64,000 nucleotides of DNA from Cognaticolwellia sediminilitoris (GCA_002104535.1 NBOG01000002.1:1-64000), one strand, 5' to 3'; shown: positions 29,450 to 39,098, numbered from the stretch's first letter. Translations and numbers: made by a program. The notes: generated by a model from the sequence alone, not told the origin.

Positions 29450-30349
29450 ATGCCAAATAAAATAAAAAAAGCCGTAATACCTGTAGCAGGTTTAGGCACT
29501 CGGATGTTACCGGCCACTAAAGCTATTCCAAAAGAAATGCTGCCTATTGTTGATAAACCGCTTATTCAATACATCGTAAATGAGTGTATATCTGCGGGTA
29601 TTAAAGAAATTGTATTAGTTACCCACTCTTCTAAAAATGCTATCGAAAACCATTTTGATAAGTCGTTTGAGTTAGAAACTACTTTAGAAAAACGTGTGAA
29701 ACGTCAACTACTTGATGAAATTCAAGCTATTTGCCCGAAAGACGTGACTATATTGCATGTGCGCCAAGGTGAAGCAAAAGGTTTAGGCCATGCAGTATTA
29801 AAAGCTCGCCCAATCATTGGAAACGAACCATTTGTTGTTGTACTACCTGATGTTATTTTAGATGATGCGACTGCGGACTTAAAAACTGAAAACTTAGCAG
29901 CGATGTTAACACGATACAACGAAGTAGGTGGTTATAGCCAAATTATGGTTGAGCCTGTACCTATGGAGCAAGTAAGTAGTTATGGTGTTGTCGATTGTGG
30001 TGGTGTTGAGCTTTCACCTGGTGAGTCAAAAGCTATGACAGCGATTGTTGAAAAACCACCTGTTGACGAAGCACCTTCTAATTTAGCAGTAGTTGGCCGT
30101 TATGTGCTTTCAGAAAAAATTTGGGATTTATTGAAAATAACGCCTCCTGGCGCTGGTGATGAAATTCAATTAACTGATGCTATTGCCATGCTTATGGAAA
30201 GAGAAACAGTTGAAGCATTTCATATGAGCGGTAAGTCACACGACTGTGGGTCTAAGCTTGGTTACATGAAAGCGAATGTTGAATATGGTATGCGCCATCC
30301 TGAATTGGCTGAAGAGTTTACGGAATATTTGAAGCAGTTGAAAATTTAA
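29450..30349 (+). CDS. UTP-glucose-1-phosphate uridylyltransferase
   Basis: This enzyme makes UDP-glucose from glucose-1-phosphate and UTP, feeding ugd and galE in this window. The N-terminal signature [20 protein letters not shown] is at about residues 9-28, [11 protein letters not shown] near 123-133, and IVEKPP near 197-202. ATG 29450 is chosen because AAGGAAAAAA precedes it and [14 protein letters not shown] matches GalU starts; an in-frame TTG at 29432 is rejected. The 5' end of this gene is mirrored in the relic 2.3 kb upstream, showing that the locus once had a second galU. Confidence 0.95.
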   Translation: MPNKIKKAVIPVAGLGTRMLPATKAIPKEMLPIVDKPLIQYIVNECISAGIKEIVLVTHSSKNAIENHFDKSFELETTLEKRVKRQLLDEIQAICPKDVTILHVRQGEAKGLGHAVLKARPIIGNEPFVVVLPDVILDDATADLKTENLAAMLTRYNEVGGYSQIMVEPVPMEQVSSYGVVDCGGVELSPGESKAMTAIVEKPPVDEAPSNLAVVGRYVLSEKIWDLLKITPPGAGDEIQLTDAIAMLMERETVEAFHMSGKSHDCGSKLGYMKANVEYGMRHPELAEEFTEYLKQLKI

Positions 30350-30356
30350 GAGAAAG

Positions 30357-30650
30357 ACATAGCTATCAGTAGCGAGCTGTCAGCTTTCAGTTCAAACACA
30401 ACCATTATAGTGGTGTTTGTAGATGTATTTGGGGTTATATTTAAGTTGGTGCCACGGCGAATAAATTCGCCCCTACGGCAGAGAAAAATATAGCTATCAG
30501 CTTTCAGCTTTTAGTAAAAGAAAAGACATAGCTGTAAGCTCTCAGTTTTGAGCTTTCAGTAAAAGACTAAAAACCAAGCTATCAGCTTAGAGCTTTAAAC
30601 TGTCTCTTGTCTGACAGCTGATAGCTTTAAACTTAAAACTTTTTTTAGAG
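30357..30650. repeat. Array of AGCTGTCAG/CTTTCAG palindromic repeats with one REP unit
   Basis: The 306-bp gap between galU and pgi is filled with imperfect copies of AGCTnTCAGCTTTCAGTTTT and its complement (for example GAGCTGTCAGCTTTCAG near 30373 and GACAGCTGATAGCTTTAAAC near 30612-30631). In the middle lies GGCGAATAAATTCGCCCCTAC at about 30458-30478, a unit of the family also found near 33.51 and 45.58 kb. No gene is present. Confidence 0.8.
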
Positions 30651-30656
30651 ATTTAT

Positions 30657-32300
30657 ATGGATATTGGATATTTAACAAAGCTTGGTGCTAATGCTAAGTC
30701 ACGTAAGTTGTTTTCATTGTTTGATGATGAAATGCGTAGTGAGAAATATTCTTTGTCTGCTGCGGGTTTGTTTTTAGATTATGCCAAGCATAATATTACT
30801 GATGATGAGCTTAGTGGCTTATTTACCTTAGCTAAACAAGCGACCCTTGCTGATAAAATATCTGCGCAATTTTCTGGTGAACAATTAAATAATACTGAAC
30901 AGCGTTCTGTTTTACACACGGTTTTACGTGCCTCTGATGATGTTAAAAAATCGGTATTAGGCGAGCAAGCACAAGTTGTTATCGACACTGAAGCCAAAAT
31001 GGCTAAAATTGTCGATGATGTACAGTCAGGTAATGTTCGCTCAGTTACGGGTGAAAAGTTTACAGACATTTTAGCTATAGGTATTGGCGGCTCGTATTAC
31101 GGCGTTAAAGTCGCACTTTCAGCATTAGTGCCTTATCATCAACCCGGCTTAAAAGCGCACGTGTTGGCGAATGTTGATGGTGATGCTGCGCAAGAAAAGT
31201 TCGCTAAACTTAATGCCAATACCACGCTTGTTGTCGTTATATCTAAAACCTTTACTACGCAAGAAACTCTTTTAAATGCCACTATAGTTAAACAGTGGAT
31301 GCTTAACGCCAATTCCGACAATAACTCATCAAAAGATATAATCTCTCAGCATTGGTATGCCGTTAGTACTAATATTGCTGCCGCGACGGCTTTTGGTATT
31401 AACGCTGATAATATTCTGCCGATGTGGGATTGGGTTGGCGGACGATTCTCGCTATGGTCAGCTGTTGGCTTGCCGTTAGCGTTAGTGATTGGTAATCAGC
31501 ACTTTAATGATTTAAAAGCGGGCGCTTTTGCAATGGATCAACATTTTCAACAAGCGCCGTTTGAACAAAATATGCCAGTAATTATGGCGATGTTAGGTAT
31601 TTGGAATCGTAATGGCTTGGGCTACCCAAGTTTAGCTATTTTGCCTTATAACCATGCACTGCGAGCTTTGCCTGGTTACTTGCAACAAACCGATATGGAA
31701 AGTAACGGTAAGTCGGTAGATAATAACGGTAACACGCTTAATTATTTAACTGCACCGGTAGTATTTGGCCAAGAAGGTACTAATGGTCAACACGCTTTTA
31801 TGCAATTAATGCATCAAAGTGCTGATATTATTCCCACTGACTTTATTTTATCTCTTGCACCTACTAGTGAGCATTTAGCGAATCATGATGCTTTAGTGGC
31901 TAATTGCTTTGCGCAAAGTGAAGCGTTAATGCAGGGTAAAACTTTGGCACAAGCCGAAGCTGAACTGCGCTCAAGTGGGGCTAGTGAGACTGAGGTGACA
32001 AGGGTAGCCAGTCATAAAACCATGAAAGGCAATACGCCAAGTAATACCTTGTTAATGCAACAACTTGACCCGCAATCGTTAGGGGCAGTATTGGCGCTTT
32101 ATGAGCATAAGATATTTGTTCAGGGCGTTATATGGCAAGTTAACTCTTATGATCAATGGGGCGTTGAGTTAGGTAAACAATTAGGTAAAGAAGTACTTAA
32201 TGTTATGGCAAAGCCGATGAGCGATATTGAGAGTGAAACACTGTCATCTTCTTCTTTGGCGTTAATTCGTCGCTACAAAAATAATTTAGTGCAAAGGTAG
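30657..32300 (+). CDS. Glucose-6-phosphate isomerase
   Basis: This cytosolic enzyme interconverts glucose-6-phosphate and fructose-6-phosphate, linking glycolysis with the mannose and glucose nucleotide-sugar branches made here. It has 547 residues, the family's normal length. Signatures: DILAIGIGGSYYGVK near 138-152, VVISKTFTTQETL near 192-204, GGRFSLWSAVGLPLAL near 260-275, the active-site region TDMESNGKS near 340-348, and SYDQWGVELGKQLGKEV near the C-terminus. It is isolated from galU by repeats, so it is probably its own transcription unit. Confidence 0.95.
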   Translation: MDIGYLTKLGANAKSRKLFSLFDDEMRSEKYSLSAAGLFLDYAKHNITDDELSGLFTLAKQATLADKISAQFSGEQLNNTEQRSVLHTVLRASDDVKKSVLGEQAQVVIDTEAKMAKIVDDVQSGNVRSVTGEKFTDILAIGIGGSYYGVKVALSALVPYHQPGLKAHVLANVDGDAAQEKFAKLNANTTLVVVISKTFTTQETLLNATIVKQWMLNANSDNNSSKDIISQHWYAVSTNIAAATAFGINADNILPMWDWVGGRFSLWSAVGLPLALVIGNQHFNDLKAGAFAMDQHFQQAPFEQNMPVIMAMLGIWNRNGLGYPSLAILPYNHALRALPGYLQQTDMESNGKSVDNNGNTLNYLTAPVVFGQEGTNGQHAFMQLMHQSADIIPTDFILSLAPTSEHLANHDALVANCFAQSEALMQGKTLAQAEAELRSSGASETEVTRVASHKTMKGNTPSNTLLMQQLDPQSLGAVLALYEHKIFVQGVIWQVNSYDQWGVELGKQLGKEVLNVMAKPMSDIESETLSSSSLALIRRYKNNLVQR

Positions 32301-32352
32301 AGTTAACATTAAGTAACAAGTTTATTCTATTACCACTTATCTTTATATCATT

Positions 32353-32382
32353 TTGATATAAAAAATCTTTTACTTATATAGA
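32353..32382 (+). promoter_or_regulatory. Possible promoter of cysD
   Basis: TTGATA at 32353-32358 and TATAGA at 32377-32382 are separated by 18 bases and lie about 65 bp before the cysD start. The -35 overlaps a small palindrome, ATATCATTTTGATAT (32345-32359), that could be a regulator site. This is pattern matching only. Confidence 0.35.
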
Positions 32383-32445
32383 TAATACTTGATTGCTGTG
32401 GCATGATATTAGCCAATATTATGTCACCACCTTTAGTGAACAGCG

Positions 32446-33345
32446 ATGCCTTTAACACATTTACAAAAGCTTGAAGCCGAGTCTATCCATATTATGCGTG
32501 AAGTAGCCGCAGAGTTTGATAATCCTGTAATGCTTTACTCAGTAGGTAAAGATTCAGCGGTATTATTACACTTAGCGCGCAAAGCGTTCGCGCCTGGAAA
32601 AATCCCTTTTCCACTTCTTCATGTTGATACCAACTGGAAATTCAAAGAGATGATCGCTTTTCGTGATCAAATGGCGAAAGAGTATGGCTTTGAATTGCTC
32701 GTGCATAAAAATCCTGAGGGGTTGGCGATGAATATCAGCCCTTTTGAGCATGGAAGTGCTAAGCATACCGATATCATGAAAACCCAAGGGCTTAAGCAGG
32801 CGCTTGACCATTATGGTTTTGATGCGGCTTTTGGCGGCGCACGTCGTGATGAAGAAAAGTCTCGTGCGAAAGAGCGTGTGTATTCCTTCCGTGATAAAAA
32901 TCATCGTTGGGATCCTAAAAGCCAACGTCCAGAGCTGTGGAATGTTTACAACGGTAAAGTAAATAAAGGCGAAAGCATTCGTGTATTCCCATTATCGAAC
33001 TGGACCGAGTTAGACATATGGCAATATATCTATTTAGAAAGTATTCCAATTGTTCCGCTTTATTTAGCTGAAAAACGCCCAGTAGTTGAGCGTGACGGCA
33101 CATTAATTATGGTTGATGACGACCGTATGCCAATTGGTGATGATGAAGAAGTGCAAATGAAAAGTGTGCGCTTTAGAACCTTAGGCTGTTACCCATTAAC
33201 AGGCGCTGTTGAGTCAACAGCAACAACGTTACCAGAAATTATTCAAGAAATGCTGTTAACAAAAACCTCTGAACGACAAGGCCGCGTGATCGATCACGAT
33301 TCAGCCGGCTCGATGGAGAAAAAGAAAATGGAAGGATATTTTTAA
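32446..33345 (+). CDS. Sulfate adenylyltransferase subunit 2
   Basis: This is the catalytic ATP-sulfurylase small subunit, forming APS from sulfate and ATP together with the GTPase CysN. It is a PP-loop ATPase with [17 protein letters not shown] at about residues 31-47, [21 protein letters not shown] near 129-149 and [30 protein letters not shown] near 183-212. Its length of 299 aa is standard. Unlike in E. coli, cysN is not immediately adjacent: 254 bp with a MITE-like element and REP units separate them. Confidence 0.96.
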   Translation: MPLTHLQKLEAESIHIMREVAAEFDNPVMLYSVGKDSAVLLHLARKAFAPGKIPFPLLHVDTNWKFKEMIAFRDQMAKEYGFELLVHKNPEGLAMNISPFEHGSAKHTDIMKTQGLKQALDHYGFDAAFGGARRDEEKSRAKERVYSFRDKNHRWDPKSQRPELWNVYNGKVNKGESIRVFPLSNWTELDIWQYIYLESIPIVPLYLAEKRPVVERDGTLIMVDDDRMPIGDDEEVQMKSVRFRTLGCYPLTGAVESTATTLPEIIQEMLLTKTSERQGRVIDHDSAGSMEKKKMEGYF

Positions 33346-33347
33346 AA

Positions 33348-33448
33348 GTAGGGTCAGATACACTTTAATTAGGTTACTAGTTAACTATGTTTATTAACAC
33401 TAACCTCTTTTGGTGAGGTAGTTGAAATTTAATGTGTATCTGACCCTA
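33348..33448. repeat. MITE-like element with TAGGGTCAGATACAC terminal inverted repeats, copy 1
   Basis: This 100-bp element begins TAGGGTCAGATACACTTTAA and ends with the complement of TAGGGTCAGATACACATTAA, giving 20-bp terminal inverted repeats with one mismatch. It is non-coding and lies directly after cysD. A second complete copy with similar interior (GGTTAC...CATTAAC or TATTAAC...GAACCT/CTAACCT) is at 37959-38058. Half-copies are at 36998 and 37097. No transposase is in the window. Confidence 0.85.
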
Positions 33449-33458
33449 TTTTTAAAAA

Positions 33459-33545
33459 TGTAAGAGGTGGCTTTAACCGCCTTTATTAAGAAATATTTAG
33501 GTTGGTGCCCTGGCGAATGAATTCGCCCCTACATTAGGCACCAAC
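33459..33545. repeat. REP-like units before cysN
   Basis: GGTGGCTTTAACCGCC (about 33466-33481) is a relative of the leader-region REP palindromes. GGCGAATGAATTCGCC (about 33514-33529), continuing CCTAC, is nested between GTTGGTGCC (33502-33510) and its complement GGCACCAAC (33537-33545). Together these form a long hairpin in the 254-bp spacer between cysD and cysN. Confidence 0.75.
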
Positions 33546-33599
33546 TAAGACACAATTTTAAGTTTGAAGCTGAAAGCTTTAATTTATTTAGGAATAAAA

Positions 33600-35027
33600 A
33601 TGATTGATTCACCCGTGAAAGATGTTTCTCAGAGCGATATGCTTGAAACTGACATTGAGTCATATTTAAAGCAGCATGAAAATAAAGAAATGGTGCGCTT
33701 TTTTACCTGTGGCAGTGTTGATGACGGTAAAAGTACGTTAATCGGTCGCTTATTACATGACTCAAAAATGATTTTTGAAGATCAATTAGCTGCGATTGAG
33801 AACGACAGTAAGAAGTCGGGCACTACTGGTGAAGCGATTGATTTAGCGTTGTTAGTTGATGGTTTGCAGTCTGAGCGTGAGCAGGGCATTACCATTGATG
33901 TAGCGTATCGTTATTTTGCTACCGACAAACGCAAATTTATTATTGCAGATACTCCTGGCCATGAGCAATATACTCGAAATATGGCTACTGGCGCTTCTAA
34001 CTGTGACTTAGCGATTATTTTGATAGATGCCCGCCATGGTGTGCAAGTTCAAACTCGTCGTCATTCTTTTATCTGCTCTTTGCTAGGTATTAAGCATGTA
34101 CTGGTAGCGGTTAATAAAATGGACTTGGTTGATTACAGCCAAGAACGTTATCAAGAAATTAAGAAAGAATATCGCAAATTTGCTGACGATTTAGCGTTTG
34201 ATGATGTTCGTTTTGTGCCTATTTCGGCGCTTAATGGTGACAACGTTGTTGATGAAAGTGTCAACATGCCTTGGTACCCAGGCGCGACTATGATGAAGTT
34301 GCTTAATACCATTAAGGTTGATGACCAAAAAGGCTTCACGCAGTTTAGATTACAAGTGCAATACGTTAATCGACCTAATCTGGACTTTAGAGGTTTTGCT
34401 GGCACTGTTGGCTCAGGCCATATTCGTGTTGGTGATGAAGTTGTAGCATTGCCATCAGGCAAAGAAAGCATTGTTGAATCGATTGTGACTTTTGAAGGTA
34501 ATATTGAACGTGCTGATCAGGGCATGGCAATTACGCTGACTTTAGAAGATGAAATAGACATCAGCCGCGGCGAAATGATTGTTAAAAAAGGTCATTTACC
34601 ATCTTCAGCTAAAGAGCTAAGTGCAACTGTTGTTTGGATGCATGAGGATGAGCTTGAGCCCGGCCGTGAATATTACATTAAACAGGGTAGCAAACTTACT
34701 ACTGGCCATGCGTTAAATATTAGTCATCGTATTGACGTTAATACGCTAGAAGAATCAAACGTTGACCAATTAGCGCTAAATGAAATTGGTGTAGTGAATT
34801 TTGAAGTGGCTGAAACATTGCACTTTGATGCTTACAATGACAATAAAGCCACGGGTGCTTTTATTATTATTGATAGGCTGAGCAATATCACCGTTGGTGC
34901 AGGTATGATAAATGGCGCATTAGACGCGCAGCAAGAACACCAATATTCTGAATTTGAAAAAGAGTTGAATACTTTAGTGCGTAAACATTTTCCGCATTGG
35001 GGCGCTCGTGACTTGTTCAAGAAATAG
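33600..35027 (+). CDS. Sulfate adenylyltransferase subunit 1 (GTPase)
   Basis: This GTPase subunit drives APS formation by CysD. It is an EF-Tu-like protein with G1 [19 protein letters not shown] at about residues 37-55, the switch region [15 protein letters not shown] near 92-106, G3 [20 protein letters not shown] near 118-137 and G4 NKMD near 172. Beta-barrel domains follow. ATG 33600 ([11 protein letters not shown]) is supported by AGGAATAAAA; an in-frame TTG at 33564 lacks this. There is no fused APS kinase domain; cysC is separate, after the permease. Confidence 0.96.
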   Translation: MIDSPVKDVSQSDMLETDIESYLKQHENKEMVRFFTCGSVDDGKSTLIGRLLHDSKMIFEDQLAAIENDSKKSGTTGEAIDLALLVDGLQSEREQGITIDVAYRYFATDKRKFIIADTPGHEQYTRNMATGASNCDLAIILIDARHGVQVQTRRHSFICSLLGIKHVLVAVNKMDLVDYSQERYQEIKKEYRKFADDLAFDDVRFVPISALNGDNVVDESVNMPWYPGATMMKLLNTIKVDDQKGFTQFRLQVQYVNRPNLDFRGFAGTVGSGHIRVGDEVVALPSGKESIVESIVTFEGNIERADQGMAITLTLEDEIDISRGEMIVKKGHLPSSAKELSATVVWMHEDELEPGREYYIKQGSKLTTGHALNISHRIDVNTLEESNVDQLALNEIGVVNFEVAETLHFDAYNDNKATGAFIIIDRLSNITVGAGMINGALDAQQEHQYSEFEKELNTLVRKHFPHWGARDLFKK

Positions 35028-35035
35028 CCATAGGA

Positions 35036-35252
35036 AAAGCTGTCAGTTTAAAATTTGCAGTATATAAAGCTATAAGTTTTAAGCTCTCAGCTTTCAGTTA
35101 AAATCGAGAGACTAGCTCGGAGCTCTTGTTTTGTGTTCTTTGAAATCATCGAATTGACTGCTATGTTTTTAGCTGCGATGAAATCAAGTTTAATACTGAT
35201 GTTTTTAGGTTTTACTGAAAGCTTTATACTGAAAGCTTACAGCTGTTTTTTA
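35036..35252. repeat. AGCTGTCAG-family palindromic repeat array between cysN and the permease
   Basis: AAAGCTGTCAGTTTAAAATT opens the spacer, followed by AAGCTCTCAGCTTTCAGTTA near 35080. At the far end come TTTTACTGAAAGCTTTATAC and TGAAAGCTTACAGCTG in the opposite orientation, so the spacer can fold as one large stem. It contains no gene. Confidence 0.75.
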
Positions 35253-35262
35253 GGTTGATATT

Positions 35263-36990
35263 ATGTTGTTTATGCAGTGGTTATTTGTGTTGATATTTCT
35301 GTCAACATTAATAGCGCTTGTTCGTTTCCCGAGTATCCCTGAGCGAGTTTTTGGCAGCGCTACTTTAGCGTGTTTAGCTGCATCGTTTGTTTCTACAGAT
35401 GAAATTTTAGATAACGCAGTAAACCCAGGACTGGTAACTTTATTGTTATTAGTCTTGTGCTCATTCGCATATGAACGCACCAGTATTTTAAGACGTATTT
35501 CGGCATTTTTACTCAGTGGAAATGAAAAAACAGCTAGTGCCAAAACCTTAGCATTCACCGCGTTGAGTTCAGCTTTAATCAGTAACACCGCGGTTGTTGC
35601 AACATTAATTTCTACCGTAAAAAAGAACACTCTAGTTAATCCTGGAAAACTACTTTTACCGTTATCTTTTGCTGCTATTTTAGGTGGCACACTGACCTTA
35701 ATTGGCACTTCTACTAATTTGATTGTTAATTCTTTATGGATTAAACAAGGCCAACAAAGCTTTGGTTTTTTTGACTTTACGATTGTTGGTTTAGCCGCGT
35801 TAATTGTTTGTTTAGTGGTTATTCTTGTTCGACAAAATAGCCTCAAAGACATGAAGAAAGACGATTTAGCCGTTAAAGAATATTTAGTTGAAGCTAGGGT
35901 TAATGAAAATTCAAAACTGATCGGCAGAAGTATTGAAGATAATGGCTTACGAAATTTAGACTCATTGTTCCTTGTGGAGTTAGTACGTTCTGGACGATTG
36001 ATTTCTCCGGTTGCGCCCGATGAAGTGATTCAAAAATTTGATCGGTTAATTTTTAGTGGCGATATTAGCAAGGTATTGGTTTTACAACAGTTTGATGGTT
36101 TAAGCTTATTTGCTGAAAAAAATGGCTTATTGCGTGATAACTTAACCGAAGTATTGATTAAACCTGATTCTGCTATTGTCGGTAAAAGCTTAAAAAACGC
36201 AGGGTTTAGAGCTCGCTTTGACGCCGCTGTTGTCGCCATTCGCCGTGAAGGTATGTCACTATCAGGCAAGTTAGGTGATATAAAAATTCAACCGGGTGAT
36301 TTTCTGGTGCTGGCCGTTGGTAATGACTTTTCCTCGCGCACCAATTTAACGAAAAATTTCTATATACTTTCTGGCCATAAACCCGACAGCATGCTTTCAG
36401 GCTGGCGTGATTCGTTAGCTATATTTGGCTTTATGTTCGCGATTGCGTTAACGTTATTTACCCCAATAAGCTTACTTTCAAGTTTAATGTTTTATATCGC
36501 GGTGTTAATTTTAACCGGCTGCTTAACAGTTAATGAAATTAAACGTCGCTTTCCGATAGAAATTTGGCTGATTGTGCTCGGGGCGTTAACGTTGGCGCAA
36601 GCTTTTGAAAACAGTGGTGTTGCTGCTATATTTGCTGGAGAGATAGAACTATTACTGGCTGAGCAAAGTGCAATTATCGCCTTAGTCGTTATATTTTTTA
36701 TTACCTTGTTGCTCACTGAAGTGGTGACTAACAGCGCCGCGGCGGCATTGATATTCCCGATTGCCTATAATATCGCAATTGGTTTAGGCGTAAACCCATT
36801 ACCTTTAGTGATGGCAGTTGCCTTTGGCGCCAGTGGTAGTTTTATTAGCCCGTACGGTTATCAAACTAATATTATGGTATTTAATGCCGGCAATTATAAA
36901 ATATCAGACTTTGTTAAGTTTGGTTGGCCGATAACCGCAGCCTACAGCGCAGTGGTATTAACGTTGTTACCATTGGTTTATGCGTTTTAA
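35263..36990 (+). CDS. SLC13/DASS-type permease with two RCK_C domains, likely sulfate transporter
   Basis: This inner-membrane protein has 575 residues. N-terminal helices (about 1-190) include SNTAVVATLISTV (near 107-119) and GTLTLIGTSTNLIVNSLW (near 148-165), the sodium/anion symporter motif. Two soluble TrkA-C/RCK_C domains follow (about 205-290 and 293-370; EARVNENSKLIGRSIEDNGL and LIKPDSAIVGKSLKNAGF). The C-terminal helices carry EVVTNSAAAALIFPIA and FGASGSFISPYGYQTN. It lies between cysN and cysC, so sulfate uptake for PAPS synthesis is the natural guess; family members also move other anions. Confidence 0.86.
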   Translation: MLFMQWLFVLIFLSTLIALVRFPSIPERVFGSATLACLAASFVSTDEILDNAVNPGLVTLLLLVLCSFAYERTSILRRISAFLLSGNEKTASAKTLAFTALSSALISNTAVVATLISTVKKNTLVNPGKLLLPLSFAAILGGTLTLIGTSTNLIVNSLWIKQGQQSFGFFDFTIVGLAALIVCLVVILVRQNSLKDMKKDDLAVKEYLVEARVNENSKLIGRSIEDNGLRNLDSLFLVELVRSGRLISPVAPDEVIQKFDRLIFSGDISKVLVLQQFDGLSLFAEKNGLLRDNLTEVLIKPDSAIVGKSLKNAGFRARFDAAVVAIRREGMSLSGKLGDIKIQPGDFLVLAVGNDFSSRTNLTKNFYILSGHKPDSMLSGWRDSLAIFGFMFAIALTLFTPISLLSSLMFYIAVLILTGCLTVNEIKRRFPIEIWLIVLGALTLAQAFENSGVAAIFAGEIELLLAEQSAIIALVVIFFITLLLTEVVTNSAAAALIFPIAYNIAIGLGVNPLPLVMAVAFGASGSFISPYGYQTNIMVFNAGNYKISDFVKFGWPITAAYSAVVLTLLPLVYAF

Positions 36991-36996
36991 AAAAGT

Positions 36997-37213
36997 GGGG
37001 TCAGATACACTTTAATTAGCATTTAGTCTGAAGTTGTCAGTTGTCAGTTAAAAGAGAAGTTGGGAGTTTCGATTTTGCTTAAAGCTCAAAAAATTAGGGT
37101 CAGATACACTTTAATTAGCATTTAGTCTGAAGTTGTCAGCTGTCAGTTAAAAGAATAGTTTGGAGTTTCGGTTTTGATTTTGCTGAAAGCTCAGAACTGA
37201 AAACTTACAGCTT
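36997..37213. repeat. Tandem about 99-bp duplication carrying MITE half-ends and AGCTGTCAG repeats
   Basis: GGGTCAGATACACTTTAATT followed by AGCATTTAGTCTGAAGTTGT starts at 36998 and again at 37097. The following sequence (TCAGTTAAAAGA..AGTT.GGAGTTTCG.TTTTG...AAAGCTCA) also repeats, so the spacer holds two tandem copies of a composite unit. Each joins the left end of the MITE-like element to an AGCTGTCAG-type repeat, without the right terminal inverted repeat. No gene is present. Confidence 0.8.
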
Positions 37214-37233
37214 CTATTTATTTTAGGAATTAT

Positions 37234-37833
37234 ATGAAAACTGAAAATACGGTGTGGCATCCACAGCAGGTAGAAAAGCAACAGCGTGCTGAGCTAAAAC
37301 AGCAAAAGCCTTGTTTGCTTTGGTATACCGGTCTTAGTGGTTCGGGTAAATCAACCATCGCCAATGCCGTTGATGCGATGCTATTTGAACGTTCTAGTCA
37401 TAGTTACTTACTCGATGGCGACAATGTTCGTCATGGTCTAAATGGTGATTTAGGTTTTAGTGATGAAGATCGCGTGGAAAATATTCGCCGTATTAGCGAA
37501 GTCGCAAAACTATTTGTTGATGCAGGTTTGATTGTCTCTACCGCTTTTATCTCGCCATTTCGTGCTGACAGAGCATTAGCACAAAGTAAATTAGCACAAG
37601 GTGAGTTCATTGAAGTATTTATTGATACGCCTATCGAGATTTGCGAGCAACGTGATCCAAAAGGGTTGTACAAGCTTGCTAGAGCTGGTGAGATTAAAGA
37701 CTTTACCGGTATAGATTCAGCTTACGAAACTCCCGAAAACGCACAAATTCATATCAACACCGCAAACAAAAGTATTGAACAATGCGCGCAGCAGGTTGTT
37801 GATTATTTAATTACACATGGCTTTATAAAATAA
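37234..37833 (+). CDS. Adenylylsulfate kinase
   Basis: This enzyme phosphorylates APS to PAPS, the universal sulfuryl donor. The P-loop GLSGSGKSTIANAV is at about residues 34-47, LDGDNVRHGLNGDLGFS near 60-76 and the lid/effector segment DPKGLYKLARAGEIKDFTGI near 140-159 as in bacterial CysC. It has 199 aa, the normal length. With cysD, cysN and the permease it makes a complete uptake-to-PAPS set. I see no cysH and no sulfotransferase in the window, so whether PAPS is used for assimilation or polymer sulfation is open. Confidence 0.96.
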   Translation: MKTENTVWHPQQVEKQQRAELKQQKPCLLWYTGLSGSGKSTIANAVDAMLFERSSHSYLLDGDNVRHGLNGDLGFSDEDRVENIRRISEVAKLFVDAGLIVSTAFISPFRADRALAQSKLAQGEFIEVFIDTPIEICEQRDPKGLYKLARAGEIKDFTGIDSAYETPENAQIHINTANKSIEQCAQQVVDYLITHGFIK

Positions 37834-37950
37834 AGCTTTAAGCTTTAAGCTTTAAGCTTTCAGTTTTGAGCTTTCAGCAAAATCAGAAGTAGAACCAAGA
37901 GTGTGACGCTTGTTTTGACTGACAGCTGACAGCTTTAAACTAAAAACTTA
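37832..37950. repeat. 7-bp microsatellite and AGCTGTCAG repeats after cysC
   Basis: Directly after the cysC stop, the heptamer TTAAGCT is repeated about four times in tandem (37832-37860). It leads into CTTTCAGTTTTGAGCTTTCAG and, near 37920, the complementary GACAGCTGACAGCTTTAAAC. It is non-coding and belongs to the family that fills neighbouring spacers. Confidence 0.75.
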
Positions 37951-37958
37951 TTAAAAAG

Positions 37959-38058
37959 TAGGGTCAGATACACTTTAATTTAGGTTACCAATTGGCTATA
38001 TATTCATTAACTGGAACCTTTCTGTGGAGTCGTTGAAATTAATGTGTATCTGACCCCA
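37959..38058. repeat. MITE-like element, copy 2
   Basis: This is a second complete 100-bp element with ends TAGGGTCAGATACACTTTAA and GTGTATCTGACCCC. It sits immediately upstream of the DHH-protein gene, whose start ATG 38092 is just outside it. The interior is alignable with copy 1 at 33348-33448 but diverged. Confidence 0.85.
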
Positions 38059-38091
38059 CTTTTAAATTTAAAAACTTATTTAGGATTTTTT

Positions 38092-39048
38092 ATGCATTTT
38101 GATGTTTTTAATGGTGATGCTGACGGTATTATTGCGCTTTTGCAGTTGCGATTAGTTGAGCCAAAGTCTTCGACTTTAATCACGGGTGTTAAACGTGATA
38201 TTCAATTGTTAGCACAAGTCGATGTTGAGCAGGCCTCGTCAGTTACTGTATTAGATATTTCAATGGAGAAAAACCATCAGGCGCTTACCCACTTGCTCAA
38301 CAATAACATTGAGGTGTTTTACGTTGATCATCATCGCGCTGGCGATATCCCTCAGTCAGAGCATTTAAAAGCTATTATTGATACGGATGCTAACACTTGT
38401 ACCAGTTTATTGGTTAATCAGTACTTAGCAGGGCAATACGTTTTGTGGGCTATTGTTGCGGCGTTTGGCGATAACATGATGCAAGCTGCTGAAAAGTTAG
38501 CTGAGCAACAAGGATTATCTGAAACAGAACAAGCGCAGCTTAAAGCCTTAGGCATTTATATTAATTACAATGGTTATGGGCGTACGGTTGAAGATTTACA
38601 CTTTGCGCCAGACCAGCTTTTTAAAACGTTATTGAATTATCCAAACCCATTTACATTAATTGCTGAGCCTAATTCAGCTTTTGCTCAACTTGAACAAGCT
38701 TATAACGCTGATATGCAGCAAGCTAAAAACGCAAAAGTGCTGCATGAAAATGATGTATTACAAGTGATAGAGCTTGAAAATGCGTCATGGTCACGACGCG
38801 TTAGTGGTGTTTTTGGCAATGAGTTAGCAAATCAAGCGCCTGATAAAGCACACGCGGTTTTAACCTTAAATGCGGATAATAGTTATTTAGTTAGTCTGCG
38901 CGCCCCATTGAATAACAAACAAGGCGCAGGTGATATTTGTGTGCAGTTTGAAACTGGTGGCGGTAGGGCGGCGGCAGCAGGAATAAACAAGCTTTCACCA
39001 GAAAAACTTGGCAAGTTCATCGAGATAGTGTCAAAATATTATCAATAG
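38092..39048 (+). CDS. DHH-family phosphoesterase
   Basis: This 318-residue cytoplasmic protein has the DHH fold: DVFNGDADGIIALLQ at the N-terminus (residues 3-17), VLDIS near 60-64, VDHHRAGD (the DHH motif, near 82-89) and DTDANTCTS near 101-109, all metal-binding. The C-terminal DHHA1-type substrate domain ends in GGGRAAAAGI. Family members degrade nano-RNA or pAp, or other phosphodiesters. ATG 38092 with AGGA upstream is chosen; an in-frame earlier start would read through the MITE-like element. Placement next to cysC suggests a link to 3'-phosphoadenosine nucleotides, which is only inference. Confidence 0.82.
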   Translation: MHFDVFNGDADGIIALLQLRLVEPKSSTLITGVKRDIQLLAQVDVEQASSVTVLDISMEKNHQALTHLLNNNIEVFYVDHHRAGDIPQSEHLKAIIDTDANTCTSLLVNQYLAGQYVLWAIVAAFGDNMMQAAEKLAEQQGLSETEQAQLKALGIYINYNGYGRTVEDLHFAPDQLFKTLLNYPNPFTLIAEPNSAFAQLEQAYNADMQQAKNAKVLHENDVLQVIELENASWSRRVSGVFGNELANQAPDKAHAVLTLNADNSYLVSLRAPLNNKQGAGDICVQFETGGGRAAAAGINKLSPEKLGKFIEIVSKYYQ

Positions 39049-39069
39049 TTATTTATCTGTATTTTAGTG

Positions 39070-39098
39070 GCTGTTTGCTAGCTGTTTGCTAGCTGTTT
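39070..39098. repeat. Short tandem repeat before galE
   Basis: The 11-mer GCTGTTTGCTA is repeated about 2.6 times in tandem between the DHH gene and galE. It is probably of no functional weight, but it is unstable by nature and close to the galE leader. Confidence 0.6.
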
